Shown: positions 11,597 to 23,888 of the stretch, piece after piece | Numbering within the stretch: the first letter of the stretch is position 1 | How the letters are laid out: each line of letters opens with the position of its first letter | Origin: Cryptomeria japonica | Lineage: Eukaryota; Streptophyta; Pinopsida; Cupressales; Cupressaceae | Assembly (NCBI RefSeq): GCF_030272615.1 | Contig: NC_081405.1 | Coordinates: forward strand, 609,634,677-609,698,676 | DNA: 64,000 bases | Direction: 5' to 3' | Translations under genes and position numbers: made by a program | Notes under the pieces: model-generated | What the model saw: the letters and a program-made list of their open reading frames with translations, nothing else | What the model was told of the DNA's origin: nothing | Database searches by the model: none

Positions 11597-12641
11597 TTTT
11601 AGGACCCGGAGGCAACTAAGATGGGTGGGTGAATCGGTTGTCTATTAATTTCAACCCAAATATAACTTAACCAAACTTAGTGCATAATACCAGTAAACCA
11701 ATCTTAATGCCAGTAGAAAGTTTAACAGTTAATAATAGTACCGATAAAGTTTAATGCATGAAACAAAAAGACAAATAACATCCACAACACATAACATAGA
11801 TATTTGTATGTGGAAAATTTTTAAGGGGAAAACCACTGTGCAAAACCTTACCCACAATCAAATGATACTACTGGAGATAGTATGTGTGTACAAATGGGTT
11901 CTGTACATGCAGAAAGGCCAAGTGCCTAGAGACCACTGCTCAATCACAAAATGAGAGTCACACTGACTACAATTGGATGGTTAAATCCAATGATAATGTA
12001 CTGCTTCAAATAACATCTTCATATGTTGGATTCAGTACTAGTTCAGCTTTGGTTGTCTTCTTCATGCGTTCCTTGAATCTTCAAATGATGTCTACATCTA
12101 TAGATCTACTTATATTCACATATACCTTATTACAATCCTTTACCACACCTTCTTCATAATCTCACAAATGAGATCTTACATATATACCAAAACCTAAAAC
12201 CAAATATGTAGGTCGGCTCACTAAGAATATTACAATTAAATCAATTACAAATGAATCAATATGCGATGCATCATGTCATCTCAATGCATTTATAATAATA
12301 ATCAATAAATAAAACATCTCCATAACGTGTCGTGTTGATCATGAATAGATAATGCTTGCTGGTCCATAACCTAGACCCATTTGCTGGTAACAACAAATAT
12401 GAAAACTCAATTAGACCAATAACTAAATCACCAAAACCAAGTGTCCAAACAATGTCTTCGACATAAACAAATAATCTCCAGATGATAATAGACCATCCTT
12501 ATTGTCGGTGAATAATATAACCTATCGGTGAACCAGATATCGGTGACTGTGCATAAGTCAGTGAACATAACCAAAGATCTCTGGAAGGATAAGTTTTGAA
12601 ATCAATGAAAAAACCAATGCAACACATCCATAATACCAACA
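11597..12641 (-). repeat. Solo LTR of the LTR2 copia family, inside the transposase intron
   Basis: It is collinear with the LTR at 47339-48402 along its whole length (for example CACAACACATAACA, the TGTGGAAA...GGGGAAAA block, AGAGTCACACTGACTACA, CAATGATAATGTACTGC). It is strongly diverged and has no internal domain on either side. AAAG abuts both ends (11593-11596 and 12642-12645) and may be a remnant target duplication. Unlike the younger copy it begins TTTTAGG instead of TGTTAGG. Confidence 0.8.
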
Positions 12642-14753
12642 AAAGTATCTAATTGACATTGATGAGAATATATTGAAGTCAATGCTCGATAAAATGAATG
12701 AAAAAAATTGTAGGAGAATGGTTAAATAATATGGGAAAAATATTTTGAAAACTTAAATCAAACTGCAAGATGTCAATTAATTGTTCAAATGATTAAAAAT
12801 ATAAATTTTAGAGAGACAATGAAAATTCTAGGCCTAAGATCATTTGAAAGTAACAATGAAAGAACTATTGTGAGAAATCTATTTGATGCATATCAAGCTA
12901 TTGGTTTAAAATCACGTACTAAATATTCTAATGCTACTCGATGTTTCATTACATCAACCATAATGAGAATGAAAATAAAAAAAGATCGCTTGATAAGGAA
13001 AACAAGTAACATTAATTTAAAGGATCCTTTGTACAAAGGTGAGAAACAATATAATAACCTAACAATAATTCTCTTTGGGCATTCTTGGGTAGACTACCAT
13101 GCAAAGACAAGGTTGTTGTTGATGCACTAAGACCATTTATTGATATTTTTTGTCATGACAACGCAAGAGTTTCGCCCAACCAAAGAGATATTGTTAGAAG
13201 GTGAATCAGGTCTACAAATCATGAGCCACATGCCAAACACAATTTGAATATGACTCAAACAAAATTTTATGAAATATTCCTTCAAAATTTTCCTCAAATA
13301 AGAATTTCTCAAAGATTTTTTGAAATGGCAAAACCTTTTTATATTAATATTAATCATGTACGAACCATGTGTTGTTGTAGGATGCATATTGAATTTTCCA
13401 TGCACTATGATATTTTTCGTCATATTTGTTATACTTTTCACACTAACGATGTTTTGTAGGAATGCAATATACAAGCACCTCCTAAGTTAGTAAGATAATT
13501 TATTTCATGTGTGATATGTAATAGACATAATGGTTGCATTTATTATAAGATGCCTTGTTTGGAAGGTTCTTGTCCTATATGTGGTGGTTTACAAAATTTA
13601 CCAAGATGTGTACATTTGGAGAGAACACATAAAATTGGTAGGAAACTATTTTCTTTTGGAAAATACAAGACAATCACATATGGAGTTAAAGATGGAAAAC
13701 ATTTGAAGAGATATGAGCTAGTGAAAAATGATATATGTGTAGCTGAATTTATGAAAAATGTTTCAAGAGAAACTAGTTTATGAGTACATAATGCATACAC
13801 ATAGAGCTCGATGGTTAGATGAGAAATTCAAGTTATGTAAGGACACACTTCCTCTAGCACCATTGTCTCTATCTTTGATTTTGCTGAAAATTATACAGTA
13901 CAACCTCAAAATAAAGTGTAATCTATGTATTATCATTCTAAACAAGTTTCTATTTTTGTACACATAACACTCATGCATGCAGATGATAGCACAAAGGAGG
14001 ATAGAAAGGTTGTAAGAGAGTATGACTTCTACATAAGTGATGATCATACTCATTCATTGGAGTTCGTACAAGGATTCTTTAAAGTTTTCTATGATAATTT
14101 AAAGGAAATAAATATCCAATACAATTGACACTTAATATGGTTATATAATTGTACCACACAATTCAAGACTATAAGGATGTTTTATTGGTTGACAAGGATG
14201 CATATGAAAAGCGGTGTACAACATTTTTAGAATTTTAATGAGGCTGGACATGGTAAGGGAGAGTGCAATGGTGTAGGAGCATATGTAAAAAGATCCTTAG
14301 CTAGAGAAGAATTGAAGTATGAAGGTGGTGCTGAGTTGATAGATGTAAAAACAATTGTGTGATGGTGTAAGTCTATGACGGGTCCAGGTAATCTAGGTAC
14401 GTCAATGGTTCATAGATATATTTGGTTGATCATTGAATCTAACATTGAAAACTATCTAGATTGTTGTACAGTTGCAGGATCAAGTGACATGCACTCATTT
14501 ATGAGTTCAAATGCAAGTTCAATAGTAATTTATACGAGAGAGATGGTATGCTTTTTCTCTTCATGCATGTATTGTTTGTGCGAAGAATGTGAATCACAAG
14601 AGTGGGTTGACAAATGGTCTTGTAGACAATTGGTTCCCATTGATACATATCAAATTCCCAAAGCACTACGATTGAGCCAGATGGAGACATCAATGGATTT
14701 TGACCGTGTATCCGACCTAGTGGATTCAAATGATTTTTTGAGTTAATTTTTTT

Positions 14754-14830
14754 GTAAGTTTTCTTTTTAGTTCATTTTGTTGTACATCACACTTTATTTT
14801 TGGTATTAATTACCACTTTATAAAATGCAG
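14754..14830 (+). other. Predicted 77-bp intron in the transposase gene
   Basis: It begins GTAAGT, is T-rich and ends ATGCAG. The downstream exon continues a plausible transposase C-terminus. Intron length and base composition are typical of short plant introns. Confidence 0.6.
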
Positions 14831-15008
14831 ATCATGTGTATGCAATTGTTGCAGAAGAGAGCAATGAAGAAGGAACGGATTACTATTTATGTCATTGTGT
14901 TGAGCCTAAAAGAAAATTGGCAACCACAATCATTCATGGAGAGGGTATTGAGTACCCAACAGGGTCTGTTGTCGTGACAAGAACATGGCTTAGAAGCAGA
15001 GATTAATT

Positions 15009-18000
15009 TAATGGCGAATATTCACCAATGGAAATTTTTTTTCTTTGGCCATGTTAGAAATAGCAAATATTTTTGTACCGACTTGGGGTGGCCATGTCGC
15101 CAGAACATTATCAATTTCCATCAAAGTCATGACCTGATCACCATATGTTTCATGCAATTAAATGTTTCTATGCAATGATTTCGTTAATACAATATATGGT
15201 GGACACATGGTAAATTTAAATGTTTCACCTACACTCTCTGAGGTTGCCTTAATATATGACCTTAATTCGCCTATAGGCATGTGAAGATTTGTTAGCCAGG
15301 GGGACCCAATTTGCCCAACATATTGCCTAAGCGTGTCTCCATTCAACCCAACTTTCAACAACTATATTGTATTCACCTATTATTTGGAGGACCTATAATC
15401 GCCTCGAAAATTAAATAAGCCGTATTTGGACGACCTATAATCGTCTCGAAAATTACATAAGTCATGTTATAGTTACGCGAGATTCACCAAATATTTGTAT
15501 ACCATATAAAATTCCTGTGGAATTTGCCATATAAGGATTGGTATAAATACATGCAAATATTAGATCTATCTCAACACAATCTGGTGGGTTCTAGGCTCTC
15601 AATTCTGATCAATAGTGAAGTTTTAGACCAAGGAAAATCATTGTTGTTGACTGCATTGGCGACTGCTAGTGACCTAAAGCTTAAAGGTGAGCGATCATAT
15701 TTTTTAAGTGGTATATTATACATTATAGTCTATTATTGCTTCTTCAACAAATTGATATTTTTTGGTAGCCTTTATTTTGTTGGAGATGTCGAACAGGAAG
15801 AGGGGTAGGAAACCTAAATGTGGGGAAGGCCAGGAGAGGCCAACAAAATGTAGAACATTTTCTTTGTACTTTGGCATTGGAAAAGATTGTGGTGAAAATT
15901 AGGAAGGTACTGTTGTTCACCAAAATTGATAACCCAAGTATACCTACAATCCTTCTATGAAATGGCCAATTTTAGTCTATGAAACACATCAGGGCTTGGA
16001 CAACATAACATAGGACCCTAATTGATCCTCCTGCACTTTAGGTTCTACTAGACCTAGGGGGGGAAACCCTTTGATGCTTTGAATACAATAATTACAAACA
16101 CATAACTGCATCAACACTAACCATATAGATCATTTCACAAGCTCACCAAATCTAGAAACACGCTACAAATTGGCTAGATCTGTATAAATCATAAATGAAA
16201 ACAGATCTTGGAATGAGAAGAACACACCCCTAAACATAAAGGGAAATATATCTGTCTTTTAAATATATATCAGAAACCATCCCCAAATCTATCAAAGACC
16301 AGTGCCTTGTTCATTGGGCTACAGAGTCACACACACAGAACTACAAAATATCAATCACAGCTGCAAATTGGTTTTCCTTACAAAATATCCCTGCATTAAT
16401 ACCTTATACTAATGCATTACCTAGATCCATTCACAACATTATCAAATCTAGGACACATTCCATTATTCATGATTGATTACAGAATTTAAAACTTTCCTTG
16501 AAAGATACCCACAAACAATCACACAACCTCCTTGAAATTGACAAATTTCATCCTCCTTGAGGATTAAATTCATAATACTGAAATGCATACATACAGACAA
16601 TATGGTGGGAAATTACTCATGCATGACACAAGTAAGAACTGCAAATGGAAAACAATTTGTCATCCTACAATGTAGCCTCTATACCCTTAACAGAGTCATA
16701 GAACTTTACAAGTTTGGGTCAAGAAATTCAGAAAATGGAAGCCATAAAAACTGGAGCACTTCTCACAGAATATTGGAACCCTTCCAACTGAGAAGAATTG
16801 AGAATAATAAGAAGACAGAAAAAAGAAGGTCTCCATATCATGCGGCCAAGTGTCCCTCCTTCTAACTGAATTTCATTCTCGATCAAACTACTCCCAAAAT
16901 ATCTGATCTTCACCAAAATTAACTCCATAATCAGATTCCTCATTCTGAAAGCTTTCCAAAAACATATAACACTTCATATTTATCCCAAAAAAAGAGCCCT
17001 AGGCGAATTAATTCCCCATTTGTGCACATCATTTAAATTTTTCATTTATTTGATATAGTTTGCACTATGTAATTAACTGATTTTAATTTTGATTTTTGCT
17101 CTGATTGTGCCTTGATGCTTTGCCATGTGGCAGGACCTGATTGGTCGATGGGGTCCACTGGGCGCCACCTCTGATGACACCTCGTCACTCTGCCACGTGT
17201 TTGCTACATCACCGCCACTGGACGGGACCTACCTACTGGATGCCTGACTGTGCCTACCACGTCATCGCCACTTGGCTCTCACCATTTTGTACTTCACCTT
17301 TCACCATTTCATGGCCTCTATCTCACGTGCGTCTTTCCTTTGTGAAGTAGCGTGAGCCGTTGATCTCCATCTAACATGCACGTTCTTTAACCCACTGCAC
17401 TTTTGGAAATCCTTTTTGCCATTTCGTGTTTCGCTATTTCACAGACCTTAACTGGCGATCAACTTTCCTTCACGAAATTGTGTGAGCCATCTGATCTCTG
17501 GAACCTACACAATCTTTACCTTTTTCGCCATTTCGCAGGGTGTAACTCGCGTGCATCTTTGGCCCGCGAAATCACGCGCTTCGTCGGATCATCTCGGACT
17601 TGCTCACAGGTTAAGGCAACCTTTCTCTGCAAAATTTGCCTATTTGCTTCAAGAAGCGTGCCTGCATGGGGTCCAATTGTCATCGCTTATCCAGCCTTCT
17701 TGGTTGCCTTGGGATCTGTGCCCACACACATGGTGTCCACCTTGGGCTCCCTTAGCACCTTGTGTCAAAAACCCTTAAGGCTTTGACACTATGTTATGGT
17801 GGAGCCTTATATTTAAATACTAAAATTTCCCTGTGCATAGCCAATGTGGGATAAATATTTATGCTTGGGACTGCACTTTTGAAGCTTTCCTGAGAGTTTA
17901 ATGGCTCCTCAAAGGGCTCACGTGACCTGAGGAAAGTGATCAATGCCTCTCAATTTCCATTGCTTTCCATGTAGGATAAAAGGATACTGGCAAATGTTGG

Positions 18001-18169
18001 ATTTGTTTGGAATGTTTTACTAGTCTTTTTCATCATCCCATAGCGTTCTCTGAAGCTTCTGCAGCCTAGTCACTTACCATGTTCCACGCTGTGGGAGGCA
18101 TTAACATTGCTTAGAGGGGAGGATCGATGCTGCTGGTTTACCTCTATTCTGCACCATACTCCATCACCA
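15009..18169. other. Unrecognised interval
   Basis: No gene is supported. Details worth recording: a ~50-bp duplication at about 15383-15465 (GGACCTATAATCGCCTCGAAAATTA and variant); a short frame 15786-15902 starting MSNRKRGRKPKCGEG, where RGRKPK resembles an AT-hook, ending at TAG after 38 codons; and a GC-richer block, 17100-17800, with several ATTTCGC/ATTTCGT motifs. The latter might be an old LTR or gene remnant, but I could not find a partner. Confidence 0.35.
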
Positions 18170-18231
18170 ATGCCTTTTACCTTTGCCGTGATGCCTTTTA
18201 CCTCTGCCATGATGCCTTTTACCTTTGCAAC
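18170..18231. repeat. 21-bp minisatellite, three copies
   Basis: Three copies starting at 18170, 18191 and 18212 share ATGCCTTTTACCTYTGCC. Confidence 0.9.
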
Positions 18232-18232
18232 T

Positions 18233-18300
18233 CATGGCATTTGGAAGATGTTACAAGCCCATGGCATTTGGAGGAGATAACAAGCCCGTGGCATTTGGGG
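18233..18300. repeat. 27-bp minisatellite, two and a half copies
   Basis: CATGGCATTTGGA..AACAAGCC is repeated at 27-bp spacing directly after the 21-bp repeat. Confidence 0.85.
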
Positions 18301-18807
18301 TTACACCTGGCAAAGGAACTCCACACTACCTTGGTTTCTGCATTTGGGAGGGCACGTGAGAGAGCTTGCTGGGAGGGTTGAAGAAGCTAGACCTCCACCT
18401 GCCAACAACATTCACGTTGCAATCTCCTACCAAATCTGCAATGCACAAAATACTTTGTAGTCTCCTCCAATGCCATGTGCACTGCCAATATTACACTTAC
18501 CAAATGCATTGCAAGAAGCTCAATGCTTATTTCACTTGCCATGCTGGAGAGGGGAATTTGGCACCATGCCCAGTGAAATTACTTGAAAGCTTGCTCATTT
18601 GTTGTTCCTACGGCCAGAAGCTTCATGTGGGAGAGGAGGTTTTGCATTTACTTAAATGTTCTAACAGCTGCTAAAGTCACACTCCATCACCACATTGCAT
18701 ACTGCTCCTGCATACATTTCAAAACACCATGTGAGGGATGAAGCTACTGCAGTTTATTTACATCTACTTTGACTCCTCTGTAGGCTCCTTTAAAACAAAT
18801 CTTTTCC

Positions 18808-19131
18808 TTAGCCACCACACCCTCTGCAAGGAAGATTGGCATTGCTAGATTGTGCCACACTAATGGCCTTGTCACTAAGAACCATACTTGTGATTATTCC
18901 AATATGGTCTTGAATTCCATCCAATTTCTTCCCATCATGACCTTTTATCTTCTTTATCATAGAAGACATCGATGGAGCACCATTATCATAAGAAGTAATT
19001 GATACTCCATCTACTTTTTTAATTTTAATTGCAAAGGCAAGACCACATCCAAGCAAAAAGTGTGCTCCAACAATTTCATGCCCACCATAAGACATGTTAT
19101 CCATCTTGTACAAATGCATCGAACCTCCATT
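18808..19131 (-). pseudogene. Fragment resembling pyruvate dehydrogenase E1-alpha
   Basis: The minus strand from 19131 reads GGSMHLYKMDNMSYGGHE and then IVGAHFLLGCGLAFAIK. This matches the conserved stretch of the E1-alpha subunit of pyruvate dehydrogenase (family pattern GGSMHFYK..FYGGHGIVGAQ.PLGCGLAFA), the region next to the thiamine-diphosphate site. The next family motif, GDGAANQG, appears only as YDNGAPSM, so the cofactor-binding Gly-Asp-Gly is lost. After that (about 18990 down) the 35-40 residues no longer resemble the enzyme. Two stops directly precede the fragment. It is therefore an exon-sized, non-functional piece, perhaps captured by a transposon or a decayed gene duplicate. No flanking exons were seen. 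Confidence 0.7.
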
Positions 19132-20440
19132 TCATTATATTTAAATCACATAACATGATTGCGAAATAACAATGTAAACCTTGCTTAAAAGACACTTGAA
19201 AATGGCAAGTCAGGTCGGGCCCCAAAGTGGGTTCGACTAAAAAAAAATTCGTTTTCATGCAACTAACCTCTAAAATGCTTCACGAACCTCAAACATACCT
19301 CTAGAAACAATTGGCATCATTTTCAGATCATCGGACTGAATTTTGCAACCTTCAAGCAATTACGCCACATTTTCGCATTTAATCGCAAAGACGTATTTTT
19401 CAACCTTGTCAAAATACCTTTCTAGGGCTCACCATCTGATAGGTGTGTACTCTGATATACAAGCATGAAATCTGCCAAGTGGTTTCTCAAGACAAGTCCC
19501 AACCAAAGAGATATTAATTGGCGAAAATGGCCAACTGGCTTTGTCGACACTGTGGACCTAATGAAGTCAATGTTCTGGCAACACATGATGCCTTTCTCAA
19601 AAATATCAAATGACCTCCATAGGCCCTCAAATTTGAAACAAAGGTACCTTGAAGTACATATTAACTCCTTGAATTCTTGGTTCAACCAAAAGCCTGACTG
19701 GATGCAAATGGCACGCTCATAAAAATAGCTACTTTAACTGATATAGCATTGAAAGTACGGATAACTGAAAACAATGGCTAAATGAACTCTTTTGAAAATT
19801 GATCAAACAGATTGGCAGAGGCTTGAAATTTGAAACATAGCTCATCATTTATATCAGAATTAACCCAGAGTAAACATTCTAACATGATTCTTATGGAGGC
19901 AATTTTTACACTTATGTGAAACAGGGTTGCGACTAGCTATTGAAACAGGGACTTGCCAAATCACACAAACTGCAAACGAATTTGACTTCAAAAACTATGC
20001 AAATGGATTCTTCAAGACTTGAAATTTTGTAGGTTGACTCACATTTATGCATAGAATTGAATCCACTTTTAATTTATCCATTATGATCAACAAGGCAACA
20101 TATGTAATCACTCAAAGTAGGCTACTTAATAAAATCAGCATTTGTGCCTAAGATGCACTTTCAACTCACCCCTCGAAATGGGTACCTAGTAAACTTATCC
20201 AAACTGAATTCTGAAAGTTGCACATCACTACATAGGCCAGATGAAAGGTATAGGACATGTCTTTCGAGCCTTACCCTCTGAAAATCAACCGGCTCCATTT
20301 TGACCTCTCACAAACTCGGCCATTCAAACTGACTTATTTAGCTAGGTACTTTTCTGACATGCAGAGCAAAATTTTGAAATGGGCCTCTAAACTTGACTCA
20401 ATTTTAATTAGTCCTAATAGGTACATCATCACAAGTACAA
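19132..20440. other. Unrecognised interval before the hAT gene
   Basis: No gene supported. Recurring phrases such as CTTGAAATTTGAAAC and ACTTGAAATTTTG are seen on the plus strand without clear periodicity. It may include the 5' non-coding part of the hAT element, but I could not identify terminal inverted repeats. Confidence 0.3.
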
Positions 20441-22917
20441 GTACAAAATTTTCCACCTGCACCGCATGTTGAAGACGGTAGCGAACCTGATATCTCAAAT
20501 CAGGATGATCTTGAAGAAGATTATATGGTAGATACCCAAGTTAGTCAGAATGATATAATCGACTTGGGTGATAATTCCATTGATGATAATGCATGGAAGG
20601 GGAAAAGAAAAGCCATATCAAAAAAGGGTGAACCACAATCAAAAAAGGAACAGGAGTGGGATATGTCAGTGAGGAATTTTCAAATTAATTGTGCATCAAA
20701 GTATCCATTCATTGAACCAGTGGAGAATCCAATTGAAGGCGAGCCTCCAATAGAATGTAGGTGTAAGATTTGCACTTGGAAACATAACAAGGAAATTAGG
20801 TTGCAGCTAAAATTTGACACCATAGAAAAGCATATGGGTAAAGTTTATGAAAAACAAATGATAGACAGGGTTGAAAAATCAGTGATAAGATGGAAAACAA
20901 AGGAGGAATGTAAGCATGTGAGGAATGCCAAAGAGTATTATTTTCATGAGAAATTACAGACGAAGCCTGCTGAAGTTAAGGTTCTATTGAAGCTATTTTT
21001 GGAAAAGCAATGCAAATAGAACAACTGGGAAAAGTTGTTAAGCATTGTTTTTCATATTTTGAGCAGAGGGTGTGCCATGACAGATTTCCCATCAATTAGT
21101 GGTTTATTACACTTTTTGAAAGTTCCTAACTATCCTAATAGACACTGGTCAGTAAATAGTGGATGGGAATGGGCAAGTTGTCTTGCTGAGGTTGAAAAAG
21201 AAGATGTATAGGAAAAAATAAGAGAGTCAAACTTCATTTCATTTTCTTTAGATGAAGTTATGACAGTAGAAAATACTTCATGGATATGCATGCATGTTTA
21301 TACTATAGAGAATCATACCCACCAACCTCATCTACTATCTATTGCTAAAATGAAGGAGAGTGTGACAACGGAAAATTTATTTCAACTAGTAAAGAGAAGT
21401 TTAATTGAATATGGAGGTATGGATGACATGACGGTAGCCAAAAAATTGGTTTGTGTTGGAGCAGATGGAGCTTCAGTAATGCAAGGTCACAAGAACGGTC
21501 TTTGTACAAAGATTGAAACTTCATTTGCACTATATATTACTGCAATTCATTGCATGGCTCAAAGAATGAATCTAGCTTTTGGAATTGTGAGCAAGTTTGC
21601 TTCAATTAAAAAAATTGAAATTTTAATCGGAGAGCTCTACTCACACTTCTGTCGAAGTCCCAAGCGATTTATGGAATTTCAACACTTTGCTGATGGATTA
21701 ACTAATGGGAACAAGCTTCTCAAGGATAATGATACCAAATGGATCTCTTTGGATGGTCCAGCACATCAAGTGTTTTCAGAATATCCATCCTTGATTGGAC
21801 TATTTCACACAACTCGCAACGAATCATATCAACCGAAATTTCCTAAACTTCTTAGCAGGTTAAGTAATTTAGAGACACTCTTAACTTAAGCAGCTCTTCT
21901 ACCCATGCTAGAGGAAATGAGGAATTTTATGAAGGCTTCCCAAAAAAGAGCTCTGAATATTGCAAAATATGCTACATTGCGTAAGATGACATGCATGACC
22001 CTCGACAATCTCTATCGAAATCAACCAACACTATTGATGAAAAATTTGTTAAGTTGCGAACACTCACAGATTTGAACAATCCTGATAACTTTTTACAAAT
22101 CGGTGTAGACGGGGAGGTATGTGCCAATGTATGGGGAGTTGAGATACCAATGCACTTCTATGCAACGGTCGACCCCGAGGAACCAGGGAAGCGCCCCAGG
22201 AAGAAACTAGCAAGAGTTACAAAGGAAGATTTTGACAAGATTGTTGAGACTGTAACTACTTCTATGAAGAAAATTGCATATGATCTTTCCTCACAAATTA
22301 GAAGCAGATTCCCTCCTGACAACCTACTCGAAGCCATGTCTATTGTGTTTCCTCATTATTGGAGCCTCAACAGTGCATCTGATTTTCAAAGTAAGCTACT
22401 GACTTTGATAAAACAATTTTGCATATCTAGAGAATTGAATGGAGTAACTATAAATGGAATATTAGATGAAACTCATCTTCGAGAGCAATCATCTCATTTT
22501 GCATACACTATGAAAGAACAATATGCCAAAATGGAGAACCCCCGTGAAGAGGGATCAATAACAAGGCTTTGGAAATATATAGCTGAGAACACAGCCTTGC
22601 GTGATTCAATGCCAGAATATTTGAAGCTTGCTGATTTATGTCTTACCATGATATTGAGTTCGGTGGAAGATGAAAGAGTTTTTAGTGCTTTGGGGTTTCT
22701 AAAATCAAAGCTAAGAAACAAACTAGACAAAAATTTGGAAAATTGCTTGAGACTCTATACATCTAGGTATGTCCACACTTTTCCTTACGATAGGGCACTG
22801 CAAATTTGGAGGTCCAAATGTGAAAGAAGAGGTCTGGGCAAGACTTCAAACCAAAGTTCTAGTGGGACTACTAGACCTACTAGTAGCATTGAGATGCAGT
22901 TCGGCAAAGATATGTAG
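20440..22917 (+). pseudogene. hAT-superfamily transposase, decayed
   Basis: The protein starts at or upstream of ATG 20525. A BED-like zinc finger (CRCKICTWKHNKEIR...KHMGKVY, near 20755-20845) is followed by the catalytic core. The first Asp is in SFSLDEVMTVENTSW (~21238), and the second is in VGADGASVMQGHKNG (~21460), followed by AIHCMAQRMNLAF. The C-terminal dimerisation region has the third acidic residue in SSVEDERVFSALGFLKSK (~22650-22710), then RNKLDKNLENCLRLY. In-frame TAG stops lie at 21017 and ~21209. A frameshift between 21889 and 21991 separates core and C-terminal parts. hAT transposases cut and paste DNA with 8-bp target duplications. All three acidic residues appear present, so it decayed by stops and frameshift, not by loss of the catalytic triad. 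Confidence 0.85.
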
Positions 22918-23888
22918 ACTCAGACTCAGAGTGAAGAAACCACAGACAAGAATCAAGAAAGCACTGAATTTGATGAGGATGAATGGAAACTGTAAGAGAT
23001 TGGTATTTATTAATCTTATTACTCTATCTCATCATTCATATTACAAAAGCATATTACTTTTTGCAATTAGAATTTAGCATTGATTTGTAATTGTATTTTT
23101 CAACTTTCTATTTCCAGATTTAAAATAGCATAATTAAAAAAACCCATAATTTGTTTATTGATACAGAGATGTTTATTATTTATTTATACATGTTTGAGTC
23201 TCAAATCTATGTGACTCCTTGAATTCCCTTTTATATAAACAAGAGAGCAACAACAACTCCTGTGTGATTCTCCAATGTCCATGCAAAAGTGAATACAAAG
23301 TTTCAAAACCCTTTGCAAAATTGCAAATGACCCTGAATTCCCTTTTATAGAAACAAGGGAGCAACAACAGCTTCAGGTCGAATTGCAAGTTTGCAACATG
23401 TGAACACTGAACATCAAAATCACAAAATCAACACAGAATTATATGGCCATCATAGGTCGTATTAGCAATTCAACATCTGCTACATGTTTGATGTCTCTTA
23501 TTCAAAAAACAGAGTTCAAAATTAAATATTAACTCACGCCATGACAAATTAAAATAGATAATAGCATTATAGCAGTGCCTAAAACCTACTAATGAGAAAT
23601 AGAGAAATGAATAAATGTTAAAGCAAGGGAGAATTTCAGAATACAAATTTACTGGCTGAAGTTTTGCACTCTGCATCATAGATTCGTAGGCTGGATTAGC
23701 AAAATAGCAATAGCAAGTGTTGTTTTTTTCCTATTCATAAAATAGATTCATAGGTTGGATTAGAAAAATAGAAATAGCGAGTGCATCATAGATTCATAGG
23801 CTGGATTAGCAAAATAACAGATAGAAAAAACATAAAACCTTGAAATTAAGAATAAAAGAAGAAAATTGTGCAATACATACTATGATTC
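22918..23888. other. AT-rich interval with short duplications
   Basis: No gene supported. Near-identical strings recur: CCTTGAATTCCCTTTTATA with ACAAGRGAGCAACAACA at ~23216-23255 and ~23330-23368, and ATAGATTCATAGGCTGGATTAG (with variants) at ~23679, 23743 and 23788. Local tandem duplication is likely. Confidence 0.5.

Larger units (their letters stand above)
11263..15008 (+). pseudogene. Decayed intron-containing transposase-like gene
   Basis: A start at ATG 11263 gives a basic N-terminus interrupted by TGA and TAG codons, then an acidic Asn/Glu/Pro-rich part to 11586, where AG|GTAACC looks like a donor site. Coding resumes about 12730 (LIVQMIKNINFRETMK) and runs with many stops and frame changes to 14753. 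Visible blocks are a Cys-rich segment near 13555-13580, DFAENYTVQPQ near 13878, YHSKQVSIFVHI near 13929, and NEAGHGKGECNGVGAYVKR near 14230-14290. A small intron (14754-14830) joins to a last exon with YYLCHCVEPKRKL and GEGIEYPTGSVVV. These blocks resemble uncharacterised eukaryotic transposase-like proteins with an 'EAGHGKGxxDGVG' motif. DDE chemistry is inferred. The expected second Asp, before the QFK motif near 14160, seems to be Asn. Confidence 0.6.

Noticed and set aside
17100-17800. Possible host exon in a GC-richer block (ORFs 17403-17786)
   Set aside because: No protein family, splice pattern or codon signal was recognised; the two overlapping frames contradict each other.
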